From Marinomonas algicola (lineage in GTDB: Bacteria > Pseudomonadota > Gammaproteobacteria > Pseudomonadales > Marinomonadaceae), in the NCBI RefSeq assembly GCF_014805825.1, contig NZ_CP061941.1, forward strand, positions 1,488,001 through 1,552,000: a stretch of DNA of 64,000 nucleotides. The letters are read 5' to 3'. A program made the position numbers and the translations under genes. The notes beneath the pieces were generated by a model. The model was not told where the DNA came from and did not search any database. It saw only the letters and a list, made by a program, of their open reading frames with translations. Shown here one piece after another: positions 1 to 9,236 of this stretch (positions within the stretch are counted from its first letter, which is position 1; each line of letters begins with the position of its first letter).

Positions 1-477
1 CATTTTAGCAATGGTAAGTCCATTTTTAGTATCAGGACTCCAGCCCGTTCGGATTTTTAAGGTTACGGGAACCGAAACACTTTTTACAACCGACTCTAAT
101 ATACTTTGAACCAGTTTTTCATCTTTTAATAATGCAGATCCAGCGGCTTTATTGCACACTTTCTTTGCAGGACAGCCCATATTAATGTCAATTATCTGGG
201 CACCTAATGAGACATTAAGCCGTGCGGCTTCACTCATCATTTCTGGATCTCCACCGGCAATTTGTATGGATCTTGGGGAAATCTCAAGGTCATGAATAAG
301 CCGATGTTTACTCTTATTAGAATTCCATAACCGTACATCGGAAGTAACCATCTCTGAGACCGCAAGACCAGCACCAAGGGAATGGCATAATTGACGAAAA
401 GGGAGATCCGTCACACCAGCCATAGGGGCAAGAATTAAAGGGTTATTCAGCGAGTAGGGACCGATAGCGTAGGCCAT
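1..477 (-). CDS. dusB: tRNA-dihydrouridine synthase B, 3' end outside window
   Basis: Flavoenzyme that reduces uridine to dihydrouridine in the D-loop of tRNA. Only the first 159 codons are in the window; the gene runs off the left edge. The N-terminus reads MAYAIGPYSLNNPLILAPMA, followed by GVTDLPFR (FMN-binding start of the TIM barrel), then INMGCPAKKV with the catalytic Cys typical of Dus enzymes, and a partial KIRTGW motif. In Pseudomonas dusB lies after prmA and a zinc-ribbon gene and before fis, the same order as here, so fis is expected just left of the window. DusB rather than DusA or DusC is chosen from sequence style and context. Confidence 0.93.
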   Translation of the reverse strand, partial: MAYAIGPYSLNNPLILAPMAGVTDLPFRQLCHSLGAGLAVSEMVTSDVRLWNSNKSKHRLIHDLEISPRSIQIAGGDPEMMSEAARLNVSLGAQIIDINMGCPAKKVCNKAAGSALLKDEKLVQSILESVVKSVSVPVTLKIRTGWSPDTKNGLTIAKM

Positions 478-634
478 GTTGTTCCTGTTTATTGAGTTCG
501 GTATGTTAAAGATCTATAACCGTGTCGAGCGGGCGTGAATAATACCTATGCCTTAGCCGTTTTTGAAGTCTTGACAAGCATAATAATTGACTATTTTTTG
601 TTCTTTTTCATATTTATGTTGAATTTAGGGTTGT

Positions 635-1957
635 TTAGTATGATTCGGTGTTTGATGGGTAGATTTCTAATCTATGAGTGACGGCTTGAGCACCCGGATC
701 GTATATTGGAATAACAATGTGTATTGGTGTATTTGGAGGCATATAAGTAATGTCGAGGAAGTCTTTATGTAAAAAATTATTAGGTGAAAAAAGTCGGGCC
801 GCAACCGGTGCTCCGTTTAAGTCGAAGAACTCTAGTGCAATTTTTGGCATGGTTTGGGAATATCGACTGGTGTTTGTCATAATCGCATTCACTAGTAAGG
901 CATTCTCTTGACTAGGGTGACTTTGAATTCGAACATGCTGAATATTGATCGCCGTAATGTCTTCAAAATTAGGTATCACGCAGCCAGTGTAGGTACAAAA
1001 TATTTTGTAGAAGGGTCTAAACTGGGCGGATCTACTGCCCGTTTCAAAGAAATGGTAGGCGGTTTGCAGCAGTAACGTTAATGTTAAAATAAAGATACCC
1101 AATAACCATACTATAGTATGGCTTTTTTTCTCCGAGACGTCTTCATTATTTATTAGCGGTGCAAGTCTTTCAAATGCTTGTTCTTTTGACTTATTGTGAG
1201 AATGATCAGTAGAAGACGCTGCTGGCTCATTTGTAGAGTGCGCTAAGGTGTGCAGCGCTTTCATGTAGTCCGGTTCTTGTTGTTCTTCAGTATAAGATTT
1301 AAAGTCAGATGGCTTACTCTCATGGTTGGGCTCAGTTCTTTTTGGTTCAGACCTTATGAGGTTTTTAATGCTTTCATTATAAACTTGAGTTTTGGCATGA
1401 TGGTCGCTTGTTGGTTGCGAAGCACTTGCCTGTTTAGTGGCTTCTTTTTTGTTCCATATGTCTGTATTAGATGATGGATCAAGCTCGGCAAACTCTCTTT
1501 CCCATGGGGCTAAATGATTATTGTATGACTCAGAAGCGTCATCTTCTTGTTCGCTATTTAGTTTGTTTCTTTCAATGGCTTTTTTTGACGAAGGGTTTAA
1601 GTTTGCTTCACTGTTGTGTTTGTCTATTGGGGATAAATCATCATCATCAAATAGAGTGTGTAACCATTCAGGGTTAACAATAGGATTTTCGTCATTCAAA
1701 TGAGCGTTTTTAATGACAGAATCAGAATGGGTGACTTCTGATGTCTTCTCTAATTGTTTATTTTTGGTTGGTTCTGTTTTTTCAGACTCCAGCGGAGTCT
1801 TAGATGATGAATTTTTTTTCTCTTCAATTGGTTTAGCTTCAAATATATGAAAGCATTGTCCGCAGCGAACTTTCCCTTTCGCCATGGCCAGTATATCCGC
1901 CCCAACGCGGAACGCCGTTGAGCACTTTGGGCAGCGTGTTATCAAGCTATCAGTCAT
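635..1957 (-). CDS. Zinc-ribbon, DUF3426 single-pass membrane protein
   Basis: Function unknown. The N-terminus carries an MJ0042-type zinc ribbon with two CxxC pairs (C9/C12 and C32/C35). A long, low-complexity, charged Ser/Glu/Asn/Lys-rich linker follows to about residue 275. One hydrophobic segment (about 278-300, IVWLLGIFILTLTLLLQ) precedes a C-terminal domain of about 130 residues that fits DUF3426. The layout predicts a cytoplasmic zinc finger on a flexible linker, tethered to the inner membrane, with the DUF3426 domain in the periplasm. It lies between prmA and dusB on the same strand, 47 bp after prmA, and is probably co-transcribed. This order is conserved in pseudomonads. The linker is unusually long and likely disordered. 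Confidence 0.85.
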   Translation of the reverse strand: MTDSLITRCPKCSTAFRVGADILAMAKGKVRCGQCFHIFEAKPIEEKKNSSSKTPLESEKTEPTKNKQLEKTSEVTHSDSVIKNAHLNDENPIVNPEWLHTLFDDDDLSPIDKHNSEANLNPSSKKAIERNKLNSEQEDDASESYNNHLAPWEREFAELDPSSNTDIWNKKEATKQASASQPTSDHHAKTQVYNESIKNLIRSEPKRTEPNHESKPSDFKSYTEEQQEPDYMKALHTLAHSTNEPAASSTDHSHNKSKEQAFERLAPLINNEDVSEKKSHTIVWLLGIFILTLTLLLQTAYHFFETGSRSAQFRPFYKIFCTYTGCVIPNFEDITAINIQHVRIQSHPSQENALLVNAIMTNTSRYSQTMPKIALEFFDLNGAPVAARLFSPNNFLHKDFLDITYMPPNTPIHIVIPIYDPGAQAVTHRLEIYPSNTESY

Positions 1958-2004
1958 ACTTCTGTGATTTGTTCCAATTTAAATTATAAGAGTATATCTG
2001 TATG

Positions 2005-2889
2005 TTATTTCTTGGTTCCGACTATCCTAACCCATTCTTCGTGTTCTGTAATGGAGTCTATTATGAACCAGGTGGTATAAGCATCAATTACTTCTTGGGA
2101 CTGTGAGGATAAAATTCCTGATAAGGCGAGTAGTCCTCCTGGCGCAACCAGTTCTGAAATTGTAGGCGCTAGCTGTGCAAGAGGGCCAGCAAGAATATTG
2201 GCAACAACGATTTCGGCTTGTAAATTACTCTCGTATGGGGGCCGCTTTACTTCGAGTCTAGTACTGTCTATCTTGTTTCTAACGGCATTCGCTTGTGTTG
2301 CTTCCACGGCTTGCGGGTCAATATCTATGCCAACCATATTTGTCGCCCCAAGCAAGAGACCTGCAATGCCGAGTATTCCTGATCCACAGCCATAATCGAT
2401 AATAGTCTTATTTTTGCAGTCGATAGAGTCCAGCCATTGAAGGCAGAGTGCCGTCGTTGGGTGAGTTCCTGTACCAAATGCTAAGCCTGGGTCGAGCATA
2501 AGGGTGACCGCTTCAGGGTCTGGCACTTCTCGCCAGCTAGGGCATACCCATAATCGCTCGCCAAATTGGATAGGGTGGTAGCTGTCCATCCATTCCCTTT
2601 CCCAGTCTTTATCTTCCAAAATTTCAATTTTAAAATCTAATTGAAGATCTAGCTTTTTCGCGGTTGTTTCTAAAATAGGTCTAATGGCATCGACATCGGC
2701 ATCGGCTTCAAATAATCCGGTTATTTTTGTGTGATTCCAGAGTGGCGTTGTGTTGAGCTCAGGCTCGTAAACTGGGTCATCATTTACATCTTCAAAGGTG
2801 ACCACCATTGCACCGCATTCAAGTAAAGTATCCTCTAATTGAGGAATGTATTCAGGTGTTGCATGGGTGCGTATTTGGAGCCAAGGCAT
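2005..2889 (-). CDS. prmA: Ribosomal protein L11 methyltransferase
   Basis: SAM-dependent enzyme that trimethylates ribosomal protein L11 in the cytosol. At 294 residues it has the family's usual length. The start MPWLQIRTHA and the N-terminal substrate-recognition domain are typical. The methyltransferase domain shows LDPGLAFGTGTHPTT at about 132-146 and the SAM-binding motif IIDYGCGSGILGI at about 163-175. The NILAGPL motif near 230 corresponds to the NPPY-like site of the PrmA family. It lies downstream of accC but is separated from it by a strong intrinsic terminator at 2908-2941, so it probably has its own promoter or depends on read-through. Confidence 0.96.
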   Translation of the reverse strand: MPWLQIRTHATPEYIPQLEDTLLECGAMVVTFEDVNDDPVYEPELNTTPLWNHTKITGLFEADADVDAIRPILETTAKKLDLQLDFKIEILEDKDWEREWMDSYHPIQFGERLWVCPSWREVPDPEAVTLMLDPGLAFGTGTHPTTALCLQWLDSIDCKNKTIIDYGCGSGILGIAGLLLGATNMVGIDIDPQAVEATQANAVRNKIDSTRLEVKRPPYESNLQAEIVVANILAGPLAQLAPTISELVAPGGLLALSGILSSQSQEVIDAYTTWFIIDSITEHEEWVRIVGTKK

Positions 2890-2907
2890 AAAAAATCCAT
2901 ATAATTT

Positions 2908-2941
2908 AAAAAAGGCTACTTTATCGTAAATAAAGTAGCCT
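2908..2941 (-). terminator. Intrinsic terminator after accBC
   Basis: A perfect 11-bp inverted repeat (AGGCTACTTTA at 2913-2923 with TAAAGTAGCCT at 2931-2941, 7-nt loop) is followed on the minus strand by six T residues. It sits 11 bp after the accC stop and before prmA. Confidence 0.85.
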
Positions 2942-2951
2942 ATGAGTTTAC

Positions 2952-4292
2952 TTACAGACCGAGTTTCTTTTCTAGATAATGGATGTTAACACCGCCAGCA
3001 ATAAAGTTAGCGTCTTCCACTAAATCCTGTTGTAGCGCGATATTGGTTTTAATTCCATCAATGAAGGTTTCATCTAAAGCAACAGAAAGTCGTTTTAACG
3101 CCATTTCTCGAGTCGGAGCATGGCAAATGATCTTAGCAATCATAGAGTCATAAGTTGGTGGAACGGTATACCCACTATATAAGTGCGAATCAACACGAAC
3201 CCCCATTCCTCCCGGTGCGTGGAAGTAATCAACTTTCCCAGGGCAGGGCATAAAGGTCTTCGGATCTTCGGCATTGATTCTTGATTCAACGGCGTGACCA
3301 TTAAGGACCACATCTTCTTGTTTAATAGAAAGAGGAAGGCCACTAGCAATACGCAGTTGTTCTTTCACGATATCAATACCGGTAACCATTTCTGTAACAG
3401 GGTGCTCTACCTGAACGCGGGTATTCATTTCAATAAAGTAGAATGCGCCATCTTCATACAAGAATTCAAAGGTCCCAGCACCACGGTAGTTAATTTGGAT
3501 ACATGCATCAACACAGGCTTTTAAGCAAGCGGCTCGAGCTTCAGCGTCCAGTAGAGGGGCAGGCGCTTCCTCTAATACTTTTTGATGTCGGCGTTGTAAT
3601 GAACAATCACGGTCATATAAATGAATCGCATTGCCTTGTCCATCTGCCAGAACCTGTACTTCTACGTGTCTCGGGTTTGTTAGGAATTTTTCCATATAAA
3701 CCGTACTGTCGCCGAAGTAAGAGCCAGCTTCAGATTGCGTAATGCTGATTGATTTTAACAAGCTTGCTTCACTGTGGACAACACGCATACCGCGTCCACC
3801 CCCACCCGCTGCCGCTTTAACAATAACCGGGTAGCCAATTTCTTTGGCGATTCTCAAACATTCATTTGAATCGGTAGGAACGGCACCATTAGAGCCTGGT
3901 ACGGTTGGTACGCCAGCCGCTTTCATTGCTTTAATAGCAGACACTTTATCGCCCATAAGGCGAATAGTTTCTGCTTTAGGGCCTATAAACGCAAACCCCG
4001 AGTTTTCTACTTGTTCTGCGAAATCCGCATTTTCGGCTAGGAAGCCGTATCCAGGGTGGATTGCGGAAGTGTCAGTCACTTCTGCGGCACTGATAATGGC
4101 CGGAATATTTAAATAACTTTGCGCTGAAGGGTTAGGTCCAATACAAATGGACTCATCCGCTAAGCGAACATGCAGTAGATCACGATCGATTTTAGAATGA
4201 ACGGCTACTGTTTTTATACCGAGTTCTTTGCATGCACGCAAAATACGTAATGCAATTTCGCCTCGGTTTGCAATCAAAACTTTATCAAGCAT
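2952..4292 (-). CDS. accC: Acetyl-CoA carboxylase, biotin carboxylase subunit
   Basis: ATP-dependent carboxylation of biotin on AccB, the first half-reaction of acetyl-CoA carboxylase in fatty-acid synthesis. The protein has 446 residues, as expected. It starts MLDKVLIANRGEIALRILRA. The ATP-grasp Gly-rich loop KAAAGGGGRGMRVV is at about 159-172, the biotin carboxylase signature around YMEKFLTNPRHVEVQ follows, and the catalytic EMNTRVQVEHPVTE lies near 288-301. It follows accB by 20 bp on the same strand, the standard accBC operon, and ends at an intrinsic terminator. Nothing is abnormal. Confidence 0.98.
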   Translation of the reverse strand: MLDKVLIANRGEIALRILRACKELGIKTVAVHSKIDRDLLHVRLADESICIGPNPSAQSYLNIPAIISAAEVTDTSAIHPGYGFLAENADFAEQVENSGFAFIGPKAETIRLMGDKVSAIKAMKAAGVPTVPGSNGAVPTDSNECLRIAKEIGYPVIVKAAAGGGGRGMRVVHSEASLLKSISITQSEAGSYFGDSTVYMEKFLTNPRHVEVQVLADGQGNAIHLYDRDCSLQRRHQKVLEEAPAPLLDAEARAACLKACVDACIQINYRGAGTFEFLYEDGAFYFIEMNTRVQVEHPVTEMVTGIDIVKEQLRIASGLPLSIKQEDVVLNGHAVESRINAEDPKTFMPCPGKVDYFHAPGGMGVRVDSHLYSGYTVPPTYDSMIAKIICHAPTREMALKRLSVALDETFIDGIKTNIALQQDLVEDANFIAGGVNIHYLEKKLGL

Positions 4293-4312
4293 GATAGAAC
4301 CTATTCGTTGGA

Positions 4313-4756
4313 TTAAACAATAGTAATAAGAGGTTGATCAAACTCAACTGGCTGGCCGTCTTCGACTAAGATGGCACCAATTGTACCCGCTTTATCCGCT
4401 TCGATTTGGTTCATCATTTTCATTGCTTCAACAATACATATTGTATCACCAACTTTTACTTTCTGACCGACTTCAATAAATGGTTTTGCGCCTGGCGCAG
4501 AAGAACGATAGTACGTTCCTACCATTGGTGAAGGAACGACGTGACCGACCACTTCAGCAGGCGCGCTTGCTTCAGCAACAACAGGTGCCGCTGCAGGTGC
4601 CGTGGCTGGAGCGGCGGCGACAGGAGCCGCTGCATATTGTACGGGTGCACCACCGCGATTGATACGAACGCATTCTTCGCCTTCTTTAATCTCAATCTCG
4701 TAAATATCGGATTCTTCGATTAATTCAATTAGTTTTTTTATCTTACGAATGTCCAT
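4313..4756 (-). CDS. accB: Biotin carboxyl carrier protein
   Basis: Carries the biotin prosthetic group between AccC and the carboxyltransferase. The protein has 147 residues. A small N-terminal domain (MDIRKIKKLIELIEESD) is joined by an Ala/Pro-rich hinge (about 40-68) to the biotinyl domain. The biotinylation motif EAMKMM places the modified lysine at residue 113, 34 residues before the C-terminus, as in the family. It is the first gene of accBC and is preceded by aroQ 63 bp upstream. Confidence 0.98.
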   Translation of the reverse strand: MDIRKIKKLIELIEESDIYEIEIKEGEECVRINRGGAPVQYAAAPVAAAPATAPAAAPVVAEASAPAEVVGHVVPSPMVGTYYRSSAPGAKPFIEVGQKVKVGDTICIVEAMKMMNQIEADKAGTIGAILVEDGQPVEFDQPLITIV

Positions 4757-4819
4757 AATAACTCTCTTTTGTCATTGTCAATTTATCCTGTTATCTAACG
4801 ATACAGGGTTTTATTCTAA

Positions 4820-5269
4820 TTAATAGGTCATTGATTTTTCGTACTCTTGCATCGCAAAATCGAGTGCATATTGATAGCCAAGCACACCCATGCCACAAAT
4901 TACGGCTCGTGCAACATCTGAAAAATAAGAATGGTGTCTGAAAGGTTCACGTGTATGAACATTGGAGAGGTGAACCTCTACAAATGGGATATTCACGCCC
5001 AAGATAGCATCTCGTATGGCAACACTTGTGTGGGTAAATGCCGCCGGATTAATGATAATAAAATCCACTCTGCTTCTCGCTGCATGAATCGCATCAATTA
5101 GGGTATGTTCAGCATTTGATTGAATAAATTCAAGAACATGTCCTTTTTGGGAAGCGGTAACGTTTAATTCCTTTTCTATATCGTTAAGCGTCGTGTGACC
5201 ATAAATTTCTGGTTCACGAGTGCCTAGAAGGTTTAAATTAGGTCCATTAATAACTAAAAACGTAGCCAT
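4820..5269 (-). CDS. aroQ: Type II 3-dehydroquinate dehydratase
   Basis: Converts 3-dehydroquinate to 3-dehydroshikimate in the shikimate pathway. At 149 residues it has type II length. Near the N-terminus NGPNLNLLGTREPEIYG contains the flexible-loop arginine and catalytic tyrosine. NPAAFTHTSVAIRDA at about 75-89 and EVHLSNVHTREPFRHHS at about 97-113 (catalytic His, substrate-binding residues) are both complete. It sits directly upstream of accB in the conserved aroQ-accB-accC order. A weak hairpin without a T-tract lies between dsbD and this gene. Confidence 0.97.
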   Translation of the reverse strand: MATFLVINGPNLNLLGTREPEIYGHTTLNDIEKELNVTASQKGHVLEFIQSNAEHTLIDAIHAARSRVDFIIINPAAFTHTSVAIRDAILGVNIPFVEVHLSNVHTREPFRHHSYFSDVARAVICGMGVLGYQYALDFAMQEYEKSMTY

Positions 5270-5406
5270 TCTATTTCCAAGATTTAATTATTTAGCGTGA
5301 AATTATCGATAAAAAGCGCGAACTTGTCTAGTTTTGTTGGAAAAAAGACACTGTAATGTTTTTTGATGTCTAAAAACAAACATTAGTAAACCAACTTCAC
5401 TTCCCT

Positions 5407-7254
5407 TTATTGACTGAATCCATTTCTAAGAACGCTTAGTCGTTCAATAACTTCTTTTAACGAGGGTTCTCCAATTAATGAAAACTCAGGTAATTCCTCG
5501 CCACTTGCTGTTAAAAAAATTAAGGCAGGTGGACCAAACACCTTAAATTTATCCATTATAGTTTGGTTTCCTAAATCATTTTTGGTGACATCTACCCTAA
5601 CTAATGTGAGTTCTTTTAGCATTGGAAAAACGTCTTTATCGTAAAATATTTCTTGCTCGATGACCTTGCAGCTAATGCACCAGTCTGCATAAAAATCGAG
5701 CATAATAATATTGTTGTTTCCGTTAGATCGAATAAAAAGATCCAATTCATCAAGTGACGTTACTTGTGCAAATTTAAGCGTGTCATGATCGCTCGTGCTT
5801 TTGGTTGATGGATGTTCTTGAAGAGGATTAAGTAGATTACTTGACCCCGTAGCACCGCCAACAATATATAAAATAGCCATTAACAGAGAGATCATAACGG
5901 TTAATAATCGAAGCGGGTGGTGTTTACCTAAGAGGATTGAGTTTAGGAAGTAAGCGGCAATGGCCATCAACCAGATCCCCCAAAGGTAGAGATGAAAGTC
6001 AGATGTAATCCACCTAGTGATTAGCCAGATGGCTACAGCGATTAGACCAAAGCCCATCATCGTTTTAATATCATGCAACCAATCGCCTGATTTAGGTAAA
6101 ATAGAAGGGCCAAATATTCCTACTAGTAACAGTGGTACGCCCATACCTAACGCCATCACAAAGAGCATAAAAGCGCCGTACACTGTCTCACCTTGAGTAC
6201 TTATAAAAAGTAATACGCCTGCTAATGGCGCTGATACACAGGGGGAAACGACCAAGGTAGCGAAGACAGCACTTAAAACAACCCCCACACTTTTATTAGA
6301 CGGCTTGTCCCGCGTTTTAACTTGAAGTTTTGACTGTATAAAATTGGGCAGCTTCAGTTCATAAACACCAAACATAGAGAGTGCCAGTGCAATAAATAGA
6401 ATTGCACTGAGTCCCAATATAACGGGGTCTTGTAAATACGCTTGGATATTCAATTTAAGACCGAAAAAGCCGACTAGCCCGCCAATAAGGGCGTAGGTCA
6501 GAGCCATTGAAAAAACGTAGAGCGCACTGTAATAGAACGCAATGAGTGGTGTTTTTTTATGGCCGACCACAATAGCCGATACGATTGGAATCATAGGCAA
6601 AACGCAGGGTGTCATTGATAATAACAAGCCTAAACCAAAAAGAGTAAGCGCGGCCGTTAACCATGAATCATTTTTTAATAGACTAATAATATTTGATGTT
6701 GCAGAAGGCGTAAAATTCGCACTAGTGGTTTCATCTTGTGGTAATAATTGATTTTTTTGAAGCGGTGCTTTCTCCATTGATGCGTCGTTATTGATGATGT
6801 TTGCGTTTGATGGGATGGTGAACTCAAAAGGTTCCAGTTGAGGCGGATAGCACAAGCCTTTATCAGCACAACCTTGATAGCCTATAGCGGCTTGGACAAC
6901 TCTGCCTTCAGGAAGGGTTTTATCGTACTTGATTTCAGCGGTAAAACGGTCTCTATAGACAGTTACATCGCCGAAATACTCATCATGTTTGTCTTCACCT
7001 TTAGTAAAAGGGCTAAAAGAGAGTGTGTTGGCATCTTTGCCTTTTAAAGTAAATTGATGTTGGTATAAATAGTAACCATCTGCGACAATCCATGTGGCTT
7101 TAATTGTGCCATTCTTAGGCGCTGCGACACTTAATTGAAATGCTTGACTAACAGTTAGAAAGGTATTTTGAGTAGAGCCAAAAGGTAATTTAAAATCTAA
7201 TGCCTGCACAAAGGTTGTAATACATAATAAAATGACAGCAATGGTAAAGCGCAT
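5407..7254 (-). CDS. dsbD: Thiol:disulfide interchange protein DsbD
   Basis: Inner-membrane protein that passes electrons from cytosolic thioredoxin to periplasmic DsbC/DsbG and to cytochrome maturation. The ATG at 7254 (MRFTIAVILLC) is preferred over an in-frame TTG three codons upstream because GGA lies 6 nt before it. A signal peptide precedes the DsbD-alpha domain with its redox pair in GYQGCADKGLCYPPQ. The eight-helix beta domain carries the two membrane cysteines in TPCVLPMIP and VSPCVSAPLAG. The C-terminal thioredoxin-like gamma domain has WCISCK. All three redox pairs are present. It is the first gene of the minus-strand run and is divergent from the lipoprotein gene at 7383. Confidence 0.96.
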   Translation of the reverse strand: MRFTIAVILLCITTFVQALDFKLPFGSTQNTFLTVSQAFQLSVAAPKNGTIKATWIVADGYYLYQHQFTLKGKDANTLSFSPFTKGEDKHDEYFGDVTVYRDRFTAEIKYDKTLPEGRVVQAAIGYQGCADKGLCYPPQLEPFEFTIPSNANIINNDASMEKAPLQKNQLLPQDETTSANFTPSATSNIISLLKNDSWLTAALTLFGLGLLLSMTPCVLPMIPIVSAIVVGHKKTPLIAFYYSALYVFSMALTYALIGGLVGFFGLKLNIQAYLQDPVILGLSAILFIALALSMFGVYELKLPNFIQSKLQVKTRDKPSNKSVGVVLSAVFATLVVSPCVSAPLAGVLLFISTQGETVYGAFMLFVMALGMGVPLLLVGIFGPSILPKSGDWLHDIKTMMGFGLIAVAIWLITRWITSDFHLYLWGIWLMAIAAYFLNSILLGKHHPLRLLTVMISLLMAILYIVGGATGSSNLLNPLQEHPSTKSTSDHDTLKFAQVTSLDELDLFIRSNGNNNIIMLDFYADWCISCKVIEQEIFYDKDVFPMLKELTLVRVDVTKNDLGNQTIMDKFKVFGPPALIFLTASGEELPEFSLIGEPSLKEVIERLSVLRNGFSQ

Positions 7255-7382
7255 GAATTCCAACTTAATATAAATATGTTTAACTTAACTTTAGTATTTA
7301 TCTTCTAGCGACCTATTATTGGTGGTCACGCATATGATAGACCAGATAAAATCATTAAAGTTGCAAATATAAAGGGGTGGTC

Positions 7383-8174
7383 TTGAAGAATTTTTATTTT
7401 ACGATATTCGTATCAATTGTGCTGTTAAGCGGTTGTAGTGTAACTGAAAAAAATATAGCGACTTCACAAAGCCGCTCAAAACCGTTAGAAAACGTCACAA
7501 CGAATATTCAGAAAGGCATTATATCGGCTAATGATGCGGCTGAGGTGTCAGGAAAGAGTAAAACCGATCTTATTTTAATGGATTTGTTAAATCGAGGCCA
7601 GAAAGCGCTTTCTCAAATGAGGTTGTTAACGCCGGAAGAAGATAATGCGAATATGTACTTTCAAGCGGCATTAGGCAGAGATCCAAAAAATCCAGACGCG
7701 ATTTATGGGCTTGCCCAAATCGTAACCTATTATACTCGTTTCGCATGGGATAGTGCTCAGAAAAAGCAATTTAACTCAGCCAATAAATACATCGAACTGG
7801 CTAATTTAGTGAATCCAAACGATCCTTTAATCAAGGAGACGCAAAAGAAAATTTTTGAGTTTAGGCACCATTTAGCCACTCATGTAAAAGTGGATAGGGT
7901 GAACAGTAAGCTCAATAAAGCGAAAAATACCAATCCAAACGCATTCTTTTTGCCAAAAACACTTTTTTCGTTACCAGAAGATGAAATTCTTCAGCAGATG
8001 CAGCCAATTATTGATAAAGTGACTACTCAAAAATCATCGATAGAAATTAATTGGGTTAACGATAAAGAAGCAAGATTGTTGTATCAAATAATTAACAGTC
8101 GAGTGCCTGATTTTCGGGTGAGAGGAATGATTTTTCATCGTCCAAGTTATATGATTGAAGTTAAGCAACAATAG
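7383..8174 (+). CDS. Putative lipoprotein with TPR-like middle region
   Basis: Unrecognised lipoprotein. A TTG start at 7383 is chosen: AAGGGG at 7372-7377 sits at good spacing, whereas an in-frame GTG at 7377 overlaps that site. The protein then begins MKNFYFTIFVSIVLLSGCS, a short signal peptide with lipobox LSGC. Residues about 80-150 (AALGRDPKNPDAIYGLAQIV, then AQKKQFNSANKYIELANLVN) resemble paired TPR helices. The gene ends 10 bp before a DUF2333 membrane protein on the same strand, so the two are probably co-transcribed. It may form or assist an envelope complex with that protein; this is inference from position only. Confidence 0.7.
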   Translation: MKNFYFTIFVSIVLLSGCSVTEKNIATSQSRSKPLENVTTNIQKGIISANDAAEVSGKSKTDLILMDLLNRGQKALSQMRLLTPEEDNANMYFQAALGRDPKNPDAIYGLAQIVTYYTRFAWDSAQKKQFNSANKYIELANLVNPNDPLIKETQKKIFEFRHHLATHVKVDRVNSKLNKAKNTNPNAFFLPKTLFSLPEDEILQQMQPIIDKVTTQKSSIEINWVNDKEARLLYQIINSRVPDFRVRGMIFHRPSYMIEVKQQ

Positions 8175-8184
8175 GATAGACACT

Positions 8185-9234
8185 ATGTCGAGTATGTTGA
8201 GTAAGTTAGCGTTTTGGAGTGATCGAGATAATCTCTCCGGTATAGGTAAAGGGGTGGCTGCATTTCTCGTCGTCCTAATCTGTTTGTTGTCCGTTTTAGG
8301 CATTTATTGGAGTTCAGAGCCAGATGCGTTTGATGTTGTTGCCGTTGCTAAAGAACGGGCTGAGGTAAGAGGTTACCTAAATAATAGTAAAAAACTGGTT
8401 GTTGGTTACACCACAACCAGTACATTACATACCATGGTTGAGACCTTATTAGACAAACCAGGTGGGTTTATTAGTAATGATATTATGCCGCCCGGTGTTT
8501 TTATGGACAATATGCCTAATTGGGAGTTTGGTGTATTGGTGCAAGCTCGAGATTTAGCAAGAGCCTTGCGTAAAGACTTTAGTCGTTCTCAGTCACAATC
8601 AACAGAAGATGAGAATTTAAAAGTCGCTGAACCTCAATTTAATTTTGATGCCAATAGCTGGGCTTTGCCTTCAAGTGAGGGTGAGTACCGACGTGGTAAT
8701 AAAGAACTGCTTGAGTACCTTGATAGACTTGCCAAAAAAGAAGACCAAAATGTTCAGTTTTATGCTCGCGCCGACAATTTACGAAATTGGCTAGCCGATG
8801 TTGAGACTCGATTAGGCAGTTTGTCTCAGAGGTTGTCGGCAAGTGTTATTAATGTTCGAGAAAATACCGACTTAGCTGGAGAAGCAAATGCCCAGCAATC
8901 AACGGTGAATGGTGATCAGCAACGAGTAAAAACATCTTGGTCTAAAATAGACGATGTATTCTATGAGGCTCGAGGCGCAAGTTGGGCTTTAATTCATATT
9001 TTAAAAGCGATAGAGGTGGATTTCGTTTTCACTTTGCAGGATAAAAATGCGTTGGTCAGTTTGCGTCAAATAATTCGTGAACTTGAATCAACGCAAAGTA
9101 CTGTCTGGTCGCCAATTATATTAAATGGCAGTGGTTTTGGTGTGTTAGCCAATCACTCATTAGTAATGGCGTCTTATATTTCAAGAGCCCATTCGGCCAT
9201 GAGTGATTTAAGACGCTTGTTAGAACAAGGCTAA
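8185..9234 (+). CDS. DUF2333 family membrane-anchored protein
   Basis: Function unknown. The ATG at 8185 is chosen because AGGATAG lies just upstream; earlier in-frame starts lie inside the preceding gene. One transmembrane segment near residues 20-40 (GVAAFLVVLICLLSVLGIYW) is followed directly by SSEPDAFDV, which fits the DUF2333 signature. The remaining ~300 residues look soluble and helical and are predicted to be periplasmic. Family members are widespread in gammaproteobacteria without an assigned role. The gene lies between a lipoprotein gene and a GNAT gene with almost no spacing, suggesting a three-gene transcript. Confidence 0.8.
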   Translation: MSSMLSKLAFWSDRDNLSGIGKGVAAFLVVLICLLSVLGIYWSSEPDAFDVVAVAKERAEVRGYLNNSKKLVVGYTTTSTLHTMVETLLDKPGGFISNDIMPPGVFMDNMPNWEFGVLVQARDLARALRKDFSRSQSQSTEDENLKVAEPQFNFDANSWALPSSEGEYRRGNKELLEYLDRLAKKEDQNVQFYARADNLRNWLADVETRLGSLSQRLSASVINVRENTDLAGEANAQQSTVNGDQQRVKTSWSKIDDVFYEARGASWALIHILKAIEVDFVFTLQDKNALVSLRQIIRELESTQSTVWSPIILNGSGFGVLANHSLVMASYISRAHSAMSDLRRLLEQG

Positions 9235-9236
9235 AA

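Noticed and set aside
572..600. TTGACA promoter between dusB and the DUF3426 gene
   Set aside because: It points to the plus strand, where no gene follows; both neighbours are on the minus strand.
5354..5385. Terminator between dsbD and aroQ
   Set aside because: TAATGTTT/AAACATTA can pair, but the stem is AT-rich and lacks a T-run on the transcribed strand.
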